NCBI RefSeq assembly: GCF_000687455.2
Contig: NZ_JGVW01000059.1
Location: 1 to 64,000 of the forward strand
Length of the DNA stretch: 64,000 bases
Direction: 5' to 3'
DNA from: Burkholderia sp. lig30
GTDB lineage: Bacteria > Pseudomonadota > Gammaproteobacteria > Burkholderiales > Burkholderiaceae
Shown: piece after piece, positions 20,173 through 28,549 of the stretch
Numbering within the stretch: position 1 is the first letter of the stretch
Layout: each line of letters starts with the position of its first letter
Notes under the pieces: model-generated
The model's input: only the letters and a program-made list of their open reading frames with translations
Databases searched by the model: none
What the model was told of the DNA's origin: nothing
Translations under genes and position numbers: made by a program

Positions 20173-21024
20173 ATGCGTATCGTCAATCTCTCCGCCTATC
20201 ACTTCGCATCGCTCGACGCGACCGAGCACATGCGCCCGCTCGTCACCGCCCGCTGCAACGAACTCGGCCTGCGCGGCACGATCCTGCTCGCGCCGGAAGG
20301 CATCAACATGTTCATCGCCGGCCCGCGCGAGTCGACGGACGCGTTCATCGACTACATCCGCCACGATCCGCTGTTCGAGGGCAAGTTTGCGGGCGTGCAG
20401 TTCAAGGAGAGCCTGTCCGACTCGCAGCCGTTCCGCCGCATGCTCGTGCGCCTGAAGCGCGAAATCATCACGATGAAGAAGCCCGCGATCAAGCCGGAAC
20501 TCGGCCGCGCGCCGTCCGTCGACGCGCGCACGCTGAAGGCGTGGCTCGACCGCGGCCACGACGACGAAGGCCGTCCGGTCGTGATGCTCGACACGCGCAA
20601 CGCGTTCGAGGTCGACGTCGGCACGTTCGACGACGCGCTCGACTACCGGATCAGCAAGTTCAGCGAATTCCCCGGCGTGATCGAGGCGAACCGCGCGGAT
20701 CTCGAAGGCAAGACGGTGGTGTCGTTCTGCACGGGCGGCATCCGCTGCGAGAAGGCCGCGATCCACATGAAGGAGGTCGGCATCGATCACGTCTACCAGC
20801 TCGAAGGCGGCATCCTCAAGTATTTCGAGGAAGTCGGCGGCGCGCACTATCACGGCGACTGCTTCGTGTTCGACTACCGCACCGCGCTCAACCCGCAGCT
20901 CGCGCCCACCGAGAACGTCACCTGCTTCGCGTGCCGCGCGGTCGTCACGCCGGACGCGCAGCAATCGCCGAGCTACGTGCCGGGCACGTCGTGCCCGGCC
21001 TGCGCCACCGCGCACGCGGCCTGA
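20173..21024 (+). CDS. trhO: tRNA uridine-34 hydroxylase, rhodanese-like
   Basis: TrhO (YceA) carries out oxygen-dependent hydroxylation of uridine 34 in some tRNAs. The 283-residue protein has an N-terminal ferredoxin-like domain and a rhodanese domain with the active-site loop [10 protein letters not shown] near residue 189. The C-terminal two CxxC pairs (CFACRA, CPACATA) are likely to bind zinc. The start at 20173 ([11 protein letters not shown]) matches the family; an upstream extension is unconserved. It is followed by gluQ 22 bases later, another tRNA wobble-position enzyme, so the two form a small tRNA-modification pair. Confidence 0.93.
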   Translation: MRIVNLSAYHFASLDATEHMRPLVTARCNELGLRGTILLAPEGINMFIAGPRESTDAFIDYIRHDPLFEGKFAGVQFKESLSDSQPFRRMLVRLKREIITMKKPAIKPELGRAPSVDARTLKAWLDRGHDDEGRPVVMLDTRNAFEVDVGTFDDALDYRISKFSEFPGVIEANRADLEGKTVVSFCTGGIRCEKAAIHMKEVGIDHVYQLEGGILKYFEEVGGAHYHGDCFVFDYRTALNPQLAPTENVTCFACRAVVTPDAQQSPSYVPGTSCPACATAHAA

Positions 21025-21046
21025 GCGCCGCCCGGCACGCCGTCCG

Positions 21047-21940
21047 ATGAACGGTTATCGCGGCCGTTTCGCGCCGTCGCCGACCGGCCCGCTGCACTTC
21101 GGCTCGCTCGTCGGCGCGCTCGCGAGCTGGCTCGACGCGCGCGCGCACCACGGCGCGTGGCTGGTGCGCATCGAGGATCTCGACGGCCCGCGCACGGTGC
21201 CGGGCGCGGACGCGGACATTCTCGCGACGCTCGCGCATTTCGGCATGACGCCGGACGAGCCACCCGTCTGGCAGAGCCGGCGCGACGCGCACTACGCGGC
21301 GGCGCTCGCGCGGCTGCAGGCGGCCGGGCTCGTCTATCCGTGCGGCTGCACGCGCAAGGAAATCGCCGATTCGCTGCGCGCGGCGCATGAGCGCCACACG
21401 ACGCTCGCCTATCCCGGCACCTGCCGCGCGGGCCTGCACGGCAAGCCCGCGCGCGCGTGGCGGCTGCGCGTGCCGGACGGCGACGCCGCGATCGTTACGT
21501 TCGACGACCGCTGGCAGAGGACGCAGACGCAGAACCTCGCGACCGAGGTCGGCGACTTCGTCCTCAAGCGGGCGGACGGGCAATGGGCGTACCAGCTCGC
21601 GGTCGTCGTCGACGACGCCGACGCGGGCATCACGCATGTCGTGCGCGGCGCCGACCTGCTCGACTCCACTGCGCGACAGATCTACCTGCAACGCTGCCTC
21701 GGCGTGCCGACGCCGACGTATCTGCACGTGCCGGTCGTCGTCGACGCGCACGGCGAAAAGCTCAGCAAGCAGACCGGCGCGACCGCGCTCGAGTGCAGCG
21801 ATCCGCTGCCCGCGCTGCGGGCCGCGGCCGCGCACCTCGGCCTCGCGCTCGACGGCGCAGCGCCGGACATGCCGCTCGACGCGTTCTACGCGGCCGCCAC
21901 GGCGGCGTGGGCAAGGCGGTTCGGCCCGCAGGCGGACTAG
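21047..21940 (+). CDS. gluQ: Glutamyl-Q tRNA(Asp) synthetase
   Basis: GluQ activates glutamate and attaches it to queuosine in tRNA(Asp). It is a truncated glutamyl-tRNA synthetase without the anticodon-binding domain, and the 297-residue length fits. It shows the HIGH-like motif in [16 protein letters not shown], the zinc ligands (YPCGCTRKE with later YPGTC), and the KMSKS-like EKLSKQTGA. It is translated after trhO and is the last chromosomal-backbone gene before the AT-richer type VI islet. Confidence 0.95.
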   Translation: MNGYRGRFAPSPTGPLHFGSLVGALASWLDARAHHGAWLVRIEDLDGPRTVPGADADILATLAHFGMTPDEPPVWQSRRDAHYAAALARLQAAGLVYPCGCTRKEIADSLRAAHERHTTLAYPGTCRAGLHGKPARAWRLRVPDGDAAIVTFDDRWQRTQTQNLATEVGDFVLKRADGQWAYQLAVVVDDADAGITHVVRGADLLDSTARQIYLQRCLGVPTPTYLHVPVVVDAHGEKLSKQTGATALECSDPLPALRAAAAHLGLALDGAAPDMPLDAFYAAATAAWARRFGPQAD

Positions 21941-22159
21941 GGTTCGCCGTCAATTGACGCGGACGGTCATGGCGGCGGGGCAGAAAAAACAACGATCAAT
22001 GACCTCGAATTCGTCCATTCAATCGACCGCGCGAGTCCCAATCTGATGCGCTATCGCCTGACTCGCAGACATATCCCCAAGGCCGTGCGGACTATGCGCA
22101 AGGCGGGCGGCATTCCCCTCGACGTCAGCAAAATTCCTGAAAGCGGGGGTGGCGGTTAG
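21941..22159 (+). pseudogene. Protein-coding remnant downstream of gluQ
   Basis: After the gluQ stop the same frame stays open for 72 codons and reads protein-like, with EKTTINDLEFVHSIDR, then MRYRLTRRHIPKAVR, then AGGIPLDVSKIPESGG. There is no credible start: the only ATG is at 22046 and lacks a ribosome binding site. It therefore looks like the 3' end of a gene whose 5' part is lost. Its TAG stop (22157-22159) overlaps the TAA of the convergent membrane-protein gene. The family is unknown. It marks the left edge of the type VI islet. Confidence 0.4.
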
Positions 22160-22491
22160 CTGGCAAGACCTAGGTAGGGTGCGACGTAGGGCTCGCCATA
22201 GAACAGGACTGCGCACAACGTCGACGCGAAAAATGCGATGCCCCATCGACGCCTCGACCATCGACTAAACGCTGTCGCGTTCAAAGCAGCGAACGCGACA
22301 GCCGGCCATAGCAGCGTCGCAAGCATGCCCCACAGGAACTTCGCATGCGATGTGCAATGTTCCATGTCGTTGCAACTGGTCGCATGCGATTTCACCTCGG
22401 GCCAATGGATTCGATTGAGGACGTAGACGGTCGCCCATGTGACGAGCAATCCCCATACGAACCCCAGCATAACGAGCGCTATACGCTTCAT
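22156..22491 (-). CDS. Membrane protein, candidate immunity protein 2
   Basis: A 111-residue integral membrane protein paralogous to the gene just upstream. There are three hydrophobic helices: about 5-24 (LGFVWGLLVT), 53-72 and 84-98. A predicted periplasmic loop holds NRIHWP and Cys40/Cys46 before SHA. A basic loop (SRWSRRRWG) between helices 2 and 3 should be cytoplasmic. The bases before its ATG (GGGAAGTGAA) repeat those before the upstream paralogue, so the duplication included the ribosome binding site. Position after a Tae4-like amidase suggests an immunity role; this is inference. No family is recognised. Confidence 0.65.
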   Translation of the reverse strand: MKRIALVMLGFVWGLLVTWATVYVLNRIHWPEVKSHATSCNDMEHCTSHAKFLWGMLATLLWPAVAFAALNATAFSRWSRRRWGIAFFASTLCAVLFYGEPYVAPYLGLAS

Positions 22492-22528
22492 TTCACTTCC
22501 CAGAATACTTGGTGCGAAGGATAATCGG

Positions 22529-22837
22529 TTAGACCATATAGGTGGCAAGATGAAACAGGATTGCCAGCAAGGTCACAACGGCGAACGCGATGCGCCATTT
22601 ACGCAGCGACCAACGCCGATAGGCAATCGCATTGAGCGCGGCAAAGACAACTGACGGCCATAGCAGAATAAATAGCATGGTCACGACTAGACCGGCGTGC
22701 GACGCGCAAGATTCCCCACAACCGACTGCGGGGGATGATGGTTTTGGCCAATCAATGCGGTTGAAAACAAAGAATGATGCCCCTGTCACTAGCAGTCCCC
22801 ACACGAAGCCTAGAACAGCGAAAGCCATACGCTTCAT
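22529..22837 (-). CDS. Membrane protein, candidate immunity protein 1
   Basis: A 102-residue protein starting MKRMAFAVLGFVWGLL, with three predicted helices (about 5-25, 49-72, 82-101). A periplasmic loop contains NRIDWP and Cys40/Cys44 followed by ASHA, and a cytoplasmic basic loop YRRWSLRKWR follows helix 2. The ATG overlaps the amidase stop (ATGA), the usual arrangement for an effector and its immunity gene. The known Tae4 immunity protein Tai4 is a small soluble periplasmic protein, so this is not a Tai4 homologue by appearance. A structural role in membrane anchoring of protection is inferred. Confidence 0.7.
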   Translation of the reverse strand: MKRMAFAVLGFVWGLLVTGASFFVFNRIDWPKPSSPAVGCGESCASHAGLVVTMLFILLWPSVVFAALNAIAYRRWSLRKWRIAFAVVTLLAILFHLATYMV

Positions 22838-23469
22838 TTCACTTCCCAGAAAAGAATTTCTTTGGATTCCGATAGGTCTGATATCCAGTTCTCGTTCCTG
22901 CCGGGAAGAAGCCAAGACCGTGGGTCCGGCATCGTTCGCCTACCAAGACGAAACCGCCAGAACGATGCAAAGGACGGTGTAAGCGTATCTTTGTTCCACA
23001 GGTCGATGTGACCGCCGCTCAGTGTGTCGGCTGAGTCGCCATCCTGTCGCCAATAGCCGAAGAAGTAGATGACACCGGTTCGACCTTTTATCTTGTCTTG
23101 CCAATCCTGACCGGTGATGTTTTCGGGTTTGCCGAGCCCTAGGAACGGGCGAAGCTTTAACCATTCAGCCAGCTCGTAAGCGCGCGTCGCTGTCGCTTTT
23201 CCGCCAAGAATCAGGCGGCCTAGCGTTTTTTTGCCGGGCATCGGCTGTAACACATTTTGAGAAAACGACTTCATGTCGCTTCCGACGTTGTGGAATGTGA
23301 CGCTCATGCGAATGGCGCATTGGTTCTCATACTGGCCGGTGGGGTCGTCGTAGGGGTCTTTCTTCGGGTACGCGTTCCAAAGCTCCTGAAAGGACAGCGC
23401 TTGAAGCTGCACGTGCTTCTTTGATTTTGGTGCGTCGGTCGTGCGAACCTTCGTGGCTGGATTAGGCAT
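22834..23469 (-). CDS. Tae4-like type VI amidase effector
   Basis: Tae4 effectors are NlpC/P60-fold enzymes that cut the peptide stems of peptidoglycan in the periplasm of rival cells. This 211-residue protein has the hallmark ENQCAIRMS with catalytic Cys51, and the SGGHIDLWN motif with His154, spaced as in the family. There is no signal peptide, as expected for cargo delivered by a type VI spike. The start overlaps the end of the PAAR gene by 8 bases, and its stop overlaps the next gene as ATGA, so all are coupled. Base composition is visibly lower in GC than in neighbours, suggesting transfer. Confidence 0.85.
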   Translation of the reverse strand: MPNPATKVRTTDAPKSKKHVQLQALSFQELWNAYPKKDPYDDPTGQYENQCAIRMSVTFHNVGSDMKSFSQNVLQPMPGKKTLGRLILGGKATATRAYELAEWLKLRPFLGLGKPENITGQDWQDKIKGRTGVIYFFGYWRQDGDSADTLSGGHIDLWNKDTLTPSFASFWRFRLGRRTMPDPRSWLLPGRNENWISDLSESKEILFWEVK

Positions 23470-24043
23470 GGCTTACCCCGCCGTGTTGTTTCGCAATGGC
23501 TTCGTCTCCCCAATAGACGGTGTAGTCTCCGGACGCATCGCCCGTATGGACGCGCGGTAGCTCGCCGCTCGCGTCGAGCACGCCGGAATGTACGCGTCCG
23601 TCCGCCGTCTCGATGTAATAGGGGTAGCCCTCCGATTCGTTGACAGCGCCGCCGCTTACCTTCGTCGCGACTTGCTCGTCAAACGCGCCTTTCTTGACCG
23701 ACGCGACGCCGCCCGTTGTCGTGCGGGTCGAAACGACTTCTCCGAGGCCCTTTAGCCCATCATCGCACCATGCTTCACCGGCTAGTAACGCAATGATGCT
23801 CGGTGGCGTCGAGCAACCGCACAGGACGATATCGCGGTCCAGTGCGACCTCCCCCTGAAATTTGAGCCGATACGGCCCGCCGGCCTTTGCGATGATGCCG
23901 GTGCTTTGGCATGCGGTGCAGAACGCGCTACCGCCAATCAGTGCTGCTTGATGCCCGTGCACCAGGAAGGGCGGCCCGCCGTATGGGTTAATTGTCCCGC
24001 CGGTTGAAAGACTATCTCCAACAACTGCAATGCGTCGATTCAT
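23462..24043 (-). CDS. PAAR-domain type VI spike-tip protein
   Basis: PAAR proteins cap the VgrG spike and carry effectors. The 193-residue protein opens with AVVGDSLSTGG and continues with PYGGPPFLVHGHQAALIGG, two CxxC-like pairs (CTAC, CGC) and a proline-rich end of the tip (about residues 1-85). After a linker, residues 140-185 (YYIETADGRVHSGVLDASGE... ending VYWGDEA) resemble the small beta-sheet extension found on some VgrG or PAAR proteins. This extension may dock the amidase encoded next. A GAGAGG ribosome binding site precedes the ATG. No vgrG lies in the window, so it must use a spike encoded elsewhere. Confidence 0.85.
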   Translation of the reverse strand: MNRRIAVVGDSLSTGGTINPYGGPPFLVHGHQAALIGGSAFCTACQSTGIIAKAGGPYRLKFQGEVALDRDIVLCGCSTPPSIIALLAGEAWCDDGLKGLGEVVSTRTTTGGVASVKKGAFDEQVATKVSGGAVNESEGYPYYIETADGRVHSGVLDASGELPRVHTGDASGDYTVYWGDEAIAKQHGGVSHA

Positions 24044-24234
24044 CGTTTGGCCCTCTCAGAGAGCCATCATCGTAGCTGTACGGCGCGAGGATCTATCTTG
24101 ATATTGTTCGAGATGCTTGAAGTGGCGAGTTTCCTACCAGCGCCTGTTTTCGATGGACACCGCTGCATCGCTTAGAATAACTAACATAAATGAACACGGT
24201 ACGCGGTGGTCTGTATCGCGCCGCGCATGCCAAG

Positions 24235-24267
24235 AAAAAACGGGCGCATGCTCATCGCATGCGCCCG
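24235..24267 (-). terminator. Rho-independent terminator of rhlE
   Basis: Read on the minus strand, a perfect 10-bp stem CGGGCGCATG/CATGCGCCCG with a 7-base loop is followed by six T residues. It lies 33 bases past the rhlE stop and separates rhlE from the type VI islet transcribed in the same direction. Confidence 0.85.
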
Positions 24268-24299
24268 TTTCATCGCTTACTCGCGTAACCGTCAATCGT

Positions 24300-25754
24300 T
24301 CACGCGGAAGGCTTGCGCGGCATCCCGAAACCGCCGAGCAGCGCGGCCACCTGCCGCTTCGGCTTCTTCTCCGGCTGCACGGGCTGCGCTTCCTCGGCCC
24401 GCTTCGACGGCGCCGACGCCTCGTACGGCTTCAGGAAAAAATCGTCGACCGGCGCCTCGTGGCGGCGATGGTGACCGCGTTCGCGCTCGCGCTCGCCCCC
24501 GGCGGCCGGCCGGCGGCTGCCCGATGCGCCGCGATGCTCGTCGCGCTCGCGGCGGCCGCCGCGATCGTCGTGGCGCGGACGCGACGGCTTGTCGAGCGCC
24601 AGCGTCTGCATCTCGAGCGGCCGCTTGATCAGCTTCTCGATGTCCGCAAGCTGCTTGCGCTCGTTCGGGCTGCACAGCGACAGCGCGTCGCCCGTCGCCC
24701 CGGCGCGGCCGGTACGGCCGATCCGGTGCACGTAGTCCTCGGCGCTGAACGGCAGGTCGAAGTTGATCACCGCCGGCAGCTCGGCGATGTCGAGCCCGCG
24801 CGCGGCCACGTCGGTCGCGACCAGCGCCTCGATCTCGCCGCGCTTGAACGCGTCAAGCGCCTGCATCCGCTCGATCTGCGTCTTGTCGCCGTGAATCGCC
24901 GACGCGACCACGCCGTCGCGCTCGAGCTGGCGCGCGAGGCGGCTCGCGCCGATCTTGCTGTTGCAGAACACGATCACCTGCTTCAGCGAACGGCCGCGCA
25001 TCAGCTGCACGACGGCCGCCTGCTTGTCGCCCTCGGCGACGTCGTAGACGATCTGCGTGACGTTTGCGTTCGTCGAGTTGCTGCGCGCGACCTCGATCGT
25101 CTGCGGATTGCGCAGGTAGGTCGACGCGAGCTTCTTGATCTCCGGCGAGAACGTCGCGGAGAACAGCAGCGTCTGGCGCTCCTTCGGCAGCAGGTTCAGG
25201 ATCCGCTGCAGATCCGGCAGGAAGCCCATGTCGAGCATCCGGTCGGCTTCGTCGAGCACGAGCATCTGCACCTGGCCGAGATTCGCCGTCTTCTGCTGGA
25301 CGTGGTCGAGCAGGCGGCCCGGCGTCGCGATCAGGATCTCGACGCCGCGTCGCAGCTGGGCCATCTGCGGATTCATGTCGACGCCGCCGAACACGACCGC
25401 GCTGCGCAGCGGCGTGTGCTTCGCGTATGAATGCACGTTGGCCGCGACCTGGTCGGCGAGCTCGCGGGTCGGCGTAAGGATCAGCGCGCGCACCGGGTGG
25501 CGCGCCGGCGACGCGCTCGTGTTGGCTTGCGGCAACAGGCGCTGGAGGATCGGCAGCGAGAAGCTCGCGGTCTTGCCGGTGCCCGTTTGCGCGGCGCCCA
25601 TGACGTCGCGGCCGGCGAGCACGACCGGAATCGCCGTCGCCTGGATCGGCGTCGGCTTCGTATAGCCCTGCTCCGTAATGGCTTTCAGGATGTCGGCGGC
25701 AAGGCCGAATTGATCGAAGGTTGCGTCGACTGGCGTGGCAACAGAATCGGACAT
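24300..25754 (-). CDS. rhlE: DEAD-box ATP-dependent RNA helicase, RhlE-like
   Basis: An RNA helicase of 484 residues. It has the Q motif (FDQFGL...GYTKPTPIQ), Walker A AAQTGTGKT, PTRELA, DEAD box (VLDEADRML), SAT (LFSATFS) and the helicase C-terminal motifs including HRIGRTGRAG. The last 110 residues are Arg/Gly/Glu/His-rich and end GGFGMPRKPSA, a disordered RNA-binding tail. RhlE-type helicases act in ribosome assembly and mRNA turnover. I took the ATG at 25754 (MSDSVATPVD), with an upstream leader of over 100 bases. Confidence 0.93.
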   Translation of the reverse strand: MSDSVATPVDATFDQFGLAADILKAITEQGYTKPTPIQATAIPVVLAGRDVMGAAQTGTGKTASFSLPILQRLLPQANTSASPARHPVRALILTPTRELADQVAANVHSYAKHTPLRSAVVFGGVDMNPQMAQLRRGVEILIATPGRLLDHVQQKTANLGQVQMLVLDEADRMLDMGFLPDLQRILNLLPKERQTLLFSATFSPEIKKLASTYLRNPQTIEVARSNSTNANVTQIVYDVAEGDKQAAVVQLMRGRSLKQVIVFCNSKIGASRLARQLERDGVVASAIHGDKTQIERMQALDAFKRGEIEALVATDVAARGLDIAELPAVINFDLPFSAEDYVHRIGRTGRAGATGDALSLCSPNERKQLADIEKLIKRPLEMQTLALDKPSRPRHDDRGGRRERDEHRGASGSRRPAAGGERERERGHHRRHEAPVDDFFLKPYEASAPSKRAEEAQPVQPEKKPKRQVAALLGGFGMPRKPSA

Positions 25755-26006
25755 GGTGGCGTATCGCTCAAAAGGCGCGGCGGGACATCTCGCGTCAGAC
25801 CGGCCCGGCGGGCCGCTGCGCAATAACACTTCGGAATGAAGACGGAGCCGCGGCGCGCCGCGCCGCCCCGGCGCTCGGGCCGTGCGGGCTCCGTCCGGCG
25901 CGAATGCCGGCGGAAAGGGCCATATTGTAGCACCGCACGGCCGAGAACCCGTGACAACCCGGACATGCGCCGCCGCCGGCGCGCCGCACGCCGGTCGGGC
26001 CGCCGT

Positions 26007-26387
26007 TCAGTCCGCCGTCTTCTTGCCCGCGATCTCGACGCAGCCGGACAACAGCGGCGGCGCCTTCTCGTCGGCGATCTCGTCACGCAGCGTCGCCTCC
26101 CTGCCCTTCGTCCACCAGATGTAGCGTCCGGCCTGATAGCGCACGCCGGACGCCGCCACGGTGTCGACGAACAGGAAGCGCTCGCCGTTCACGGGCACGA
26201 GCGCGAAGCTCTGGCCGTCGGCGGCGAGCCAGTACGACACGCGCACCGGCCGCTTCTCGTTCTCGCACTGGTAGGCGATCGTGCGGCGGGTGCCGGCGTC
26301 GAGTTCTCCGACTGTCAGCGGCGCAGCGTGCGCGGCGGAAGCGGCCAGCCCGGCGAACGCGAGCGCGGCGAATGACGACCGATGCAT
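26007..26387 (-). CDS. MliC-like periplasmic lysozyme inhibitor
   Basis: A 126-residue secreted protein with a signal peptide ending AHA. A single MliC-type domain follows: YQCENEKRPVRVSYW at its start and YQAGRYIWWTKGREATL near its end, with a second Cys (SGCVEI) able to pair with the first. MliC proteins block C-type lysozyme attack on peptidoglycan. The usual lipobox is missing, so it would be soluble in the periplasm like PliC forms. A GGAGATT ribosome binding site precedes the ATG at 26387. It lies downstream of purT, with a gap of 46 bases. Confidence 0.8.
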   Translation of the reverse strand: MHRSSFAALAFAGLAASAAHAAPLTVGELDAGTRRTIAYQCENEKRPVRVSYWLAADGQSFALVPVNGERFLFVDTVAASGVRYQAGRYIWWTKGREATLRDEIADEKAPPLLSGCVEIAGKKTAD

Positions 26388-26433
26388 GCGGAATCTCCTC
26401 ACCAGGCGTGGACGAACGGCGCGCCGCCCGTCG

Positions 26434-27648
26434 TCAGCGGGCCGAAACCGGCTTGACCGCCGCTGCCGCGCGCTTGGCGCGCACGCGGGCTTCGTCGACG
26501 TTCGCGCCGGTCGCGAGCGCGACGCCCATGCGCCGCTTCGCAAAGCTCTCGGGCTTGCCGAACAGGCGCAGGTCCGCGCCCGGTACCGCGAGCGCGTCGC
26601 GCACGCCCTCGAACGCGATGCCCGCCTCGTCGAGCCCGCCGTAGATCACCGCCGACGCCGCGGGCGAGCCGAGCGTGGGGTCGACCGGCAGGCCGAGGAT
26701 CGCGCGCGCATGCAGCTCGAACTCCGACTGACGCTGCGACGCGAGCGTGACGAGGCCGGTGTCGTGCGGACGCGGGCTGACCTCGGAGAACCAGACCTCG
26801 TCGCCGCGCACGAACAGCTCGACGCCGAACAGCCCGCGGCCGCCGAGCGCCTCGGTGACCTTGTGCGCGATCTCGCGGGCGCGCGCGAGCGCCGCCGGGC
26901 TCATCGGCTGCGGCTGCCACGACTCGACGTAGTCGCCCGCCACCTGAACGTGGCCGACCGGCTCGCAGAACGACGTGCGAACCTGTCCGCTGTCGGGATC
27001 GATCGCGCGCACGGTGAGCTGCGTGATCTCGTATTCGAAATGGATGAAGCCCTCGACGATCACGCGACCGTGATTCACGCGCCCGCCCGCCATCGCGTAC
27101 TGCCATGCCGGTTCGAGGTCGGACTCGGCCTTCACGACCGACTGCCCCTTGCCCGACGACGACATCACCGGCTTCACGACGCACGGCATGCCGATCGTCG
27201 CGACGGCCGCCTTGAATTCGTCGAACGACTGCGCGAATGCGTACGGCGAGGTCGGCAGGCCGAGTTCCTCGGCCGCGAGCCGGCGAATCCCTTCGCGGTT
27301 CATCGTGAGCTGCGTCGCGCGCGCGGTCGGGATCACCTCCGCGATGCCGGCCGCTTCGATCGCCGCGAGCGCGTCGGTCGCGATCGCCTCGATCTCGGGC
27401 ACGATCAGGTGCGGACGCTCGGCCTCGACGAGCGCGCGCAGCGCGGCGGCGTCGGTCATGTCGATCACGTGCGCGCGATGCGCGACCTGGTGACCCGGTG
27501 CATTCGGATAGCGGTCGACCGCGATCACTTCGACACCGAGGCGCTGCAGCGCGATGATGACTTCCTTGCCCAGTTCGCCCGCGCCGAGCAGCATGACGCG
27601 CGTGGCCGAAGGCGAAAGCGGCGTTCCGAGCCGCTGACCGATCTGCAT
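26434..27648 (-). CDS. purT: Formate-dependent GAR transformylase PurT
   Basis: PurT makes formylglycinamide ribonucleotide from GAR, formate and ATP in purine synthesis, replacing folate-dependent PurN. The 404-residue ATP-grasp enzyme has the N-terminal [21 protein letters not shown] and the central [13 protein letters not shown] phosphate loop. Metal and substrate residues follow in [17 protein letters not shown] and in [30 protein letters not shown]. The start at 27648 ([11 protein letters not shown]) agrees with homologues. It is divergent from the META-domain lipoprotein gene. Confidence 0.96.
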   Translation of the reverse strand: MQIGQRLGTPLSPSATRVMLLGAGELGKEVIIALQRLGVEVIAVDRYPNAPGHQVAHRAHVIDMTDAAALRALVEAERPHLIVPEIEAIATDALAAIEAAGIAEVIPTARATQLTMNREGIRRLAAEELGLPTSPYAFAQSFDEFKAAVATIGMPCVVKPVMSSSGKGQSVVKAESDLEPAWQYAMAGGRVNHGRVIVEGFIHFEYEITQLTVRAIDPDSGQVRTSFCEPVGHVQVAGDYVESWQPQPMSPAALARAREIAHKVTEALGGRGLFGVELFVRGDEVWFSEVSPRPHDTGLVTLASQRQSEFELHARAILGLPVDPTLGSPAASAVIYGGLDEAGIAFEGVRDALAVPGADLRLFGKPESFAKRRMGVALATGANVDEARVRAKRAAAAVKPVSAR

Positions 27649-27860
27649 GTGATTCCCTGCTGTATTTAGGTGGATGGCGAAAACGACTGCGATGTTAACA
27701 CGCGCACCGCGGCCGTTCGGGCCCGCGCCGCGCGTCGAAACGACGCCCGCGCCGGCGCGGCGCACCGCGAACGAATCGGCGTGCCGATGGTCGCCTCCCT
27801 GACGCGACACGAGTGCGTTACTCTTACGCCTTGTTCAGTTCTCGACGAGGAACGAGGCTC

Positions 27861-28406
27861 ATGTCCCACACGACCGCAGCCGCCCGCACGCGCGCGCGCC
27901 TGCTTCGCCCGCTGCGCGCGCCGCTTGGTGCGCTGACGCTCGCCACGCTTCTCTCCGCCTGTGCCATGCCGACCCATCCGGATGCGTCCGCGTCCGCCCC
28001 CGATCCGTTCAACCCCGCGACGATCCAGCTGATCGACGACACGAACTGGGAGCTGACCGGCTGGCAGAACGCCGACGGCACGCCGCGCACGATTCCGCAC
28101 GGCGACAACGGCGAACCGATCAAGCTCATGCTGTCCACCGCGTCCGGCTCGCGCCGCGTGTCCGGTTTTTCCGGCTGCAACCGCTACATGGGCACCTACG
28201 ACATCAAGAACGGCGTGCTGAGCTTCGGTCCGCTCGCCGGCACCCGCATGGCCTGCGTCGCGACGCTCGGCGGCAAGCTCGAAAGCGCCTATCTCGACGC
28301 GCTCGCGCACGTCGCGAAGGCCGGCGTGCAGATGCGCGCGCCGCAGCAGCTGCTGATCGTGACCGACGGCGGCGCGACGCTGACCTTCACGCGCCGCGGC
28401 GAGTAG
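27861..28406 (+). CDS. META/HslJ-domain lipoprotein
   Basis: A 181-residue protein with a basic N-terminus and lipobox LSAC (Cys near residue 34). A META domain follows, with the phrases WELTGWQNADG, RVSGFSGCNRYMGTYDIKNG, TRMACVATLG and a C-terminal LTFTRRG. HslJ/META proteins are outer-membrane-associated and have been tied to heat shock and antibiotic tolerance, but the mechanism is unknown. An ACGAGG ribosome binding site precedes the ATG. It stands alone between divergent purT and ftsK. Confidence 0.82.
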   Translation: MSHTTAAARTRARLLRPLRAPLGALTLATLLSACAMPTHPDASASAPDPFNPATIQLIDDTNWELTGWQNADGTPRTIPHGDNGEPIKLMLSTASGSRRVSGFSGCNRYMGTYDIKNGVLSFGPLAGTRMACVATLGGKLESAYLDALAHVAKAGVQMRAPQQLLIVTDGGATLTFTRRGE

Positions 28407-28549
28407 TCCCGTTCGCGGGCGGGGGCGGACGGCTGACCGCGCCCCGTGCGCCCATCGTCCGGTGCGCGCCCGACTCGAAAGCATCTTCGTCAGCCGGTTA
28501 AACTCGGCGGGTCGCGCATTGCGCTCCCCGCCTTTTTCCTGTTTCAAGC

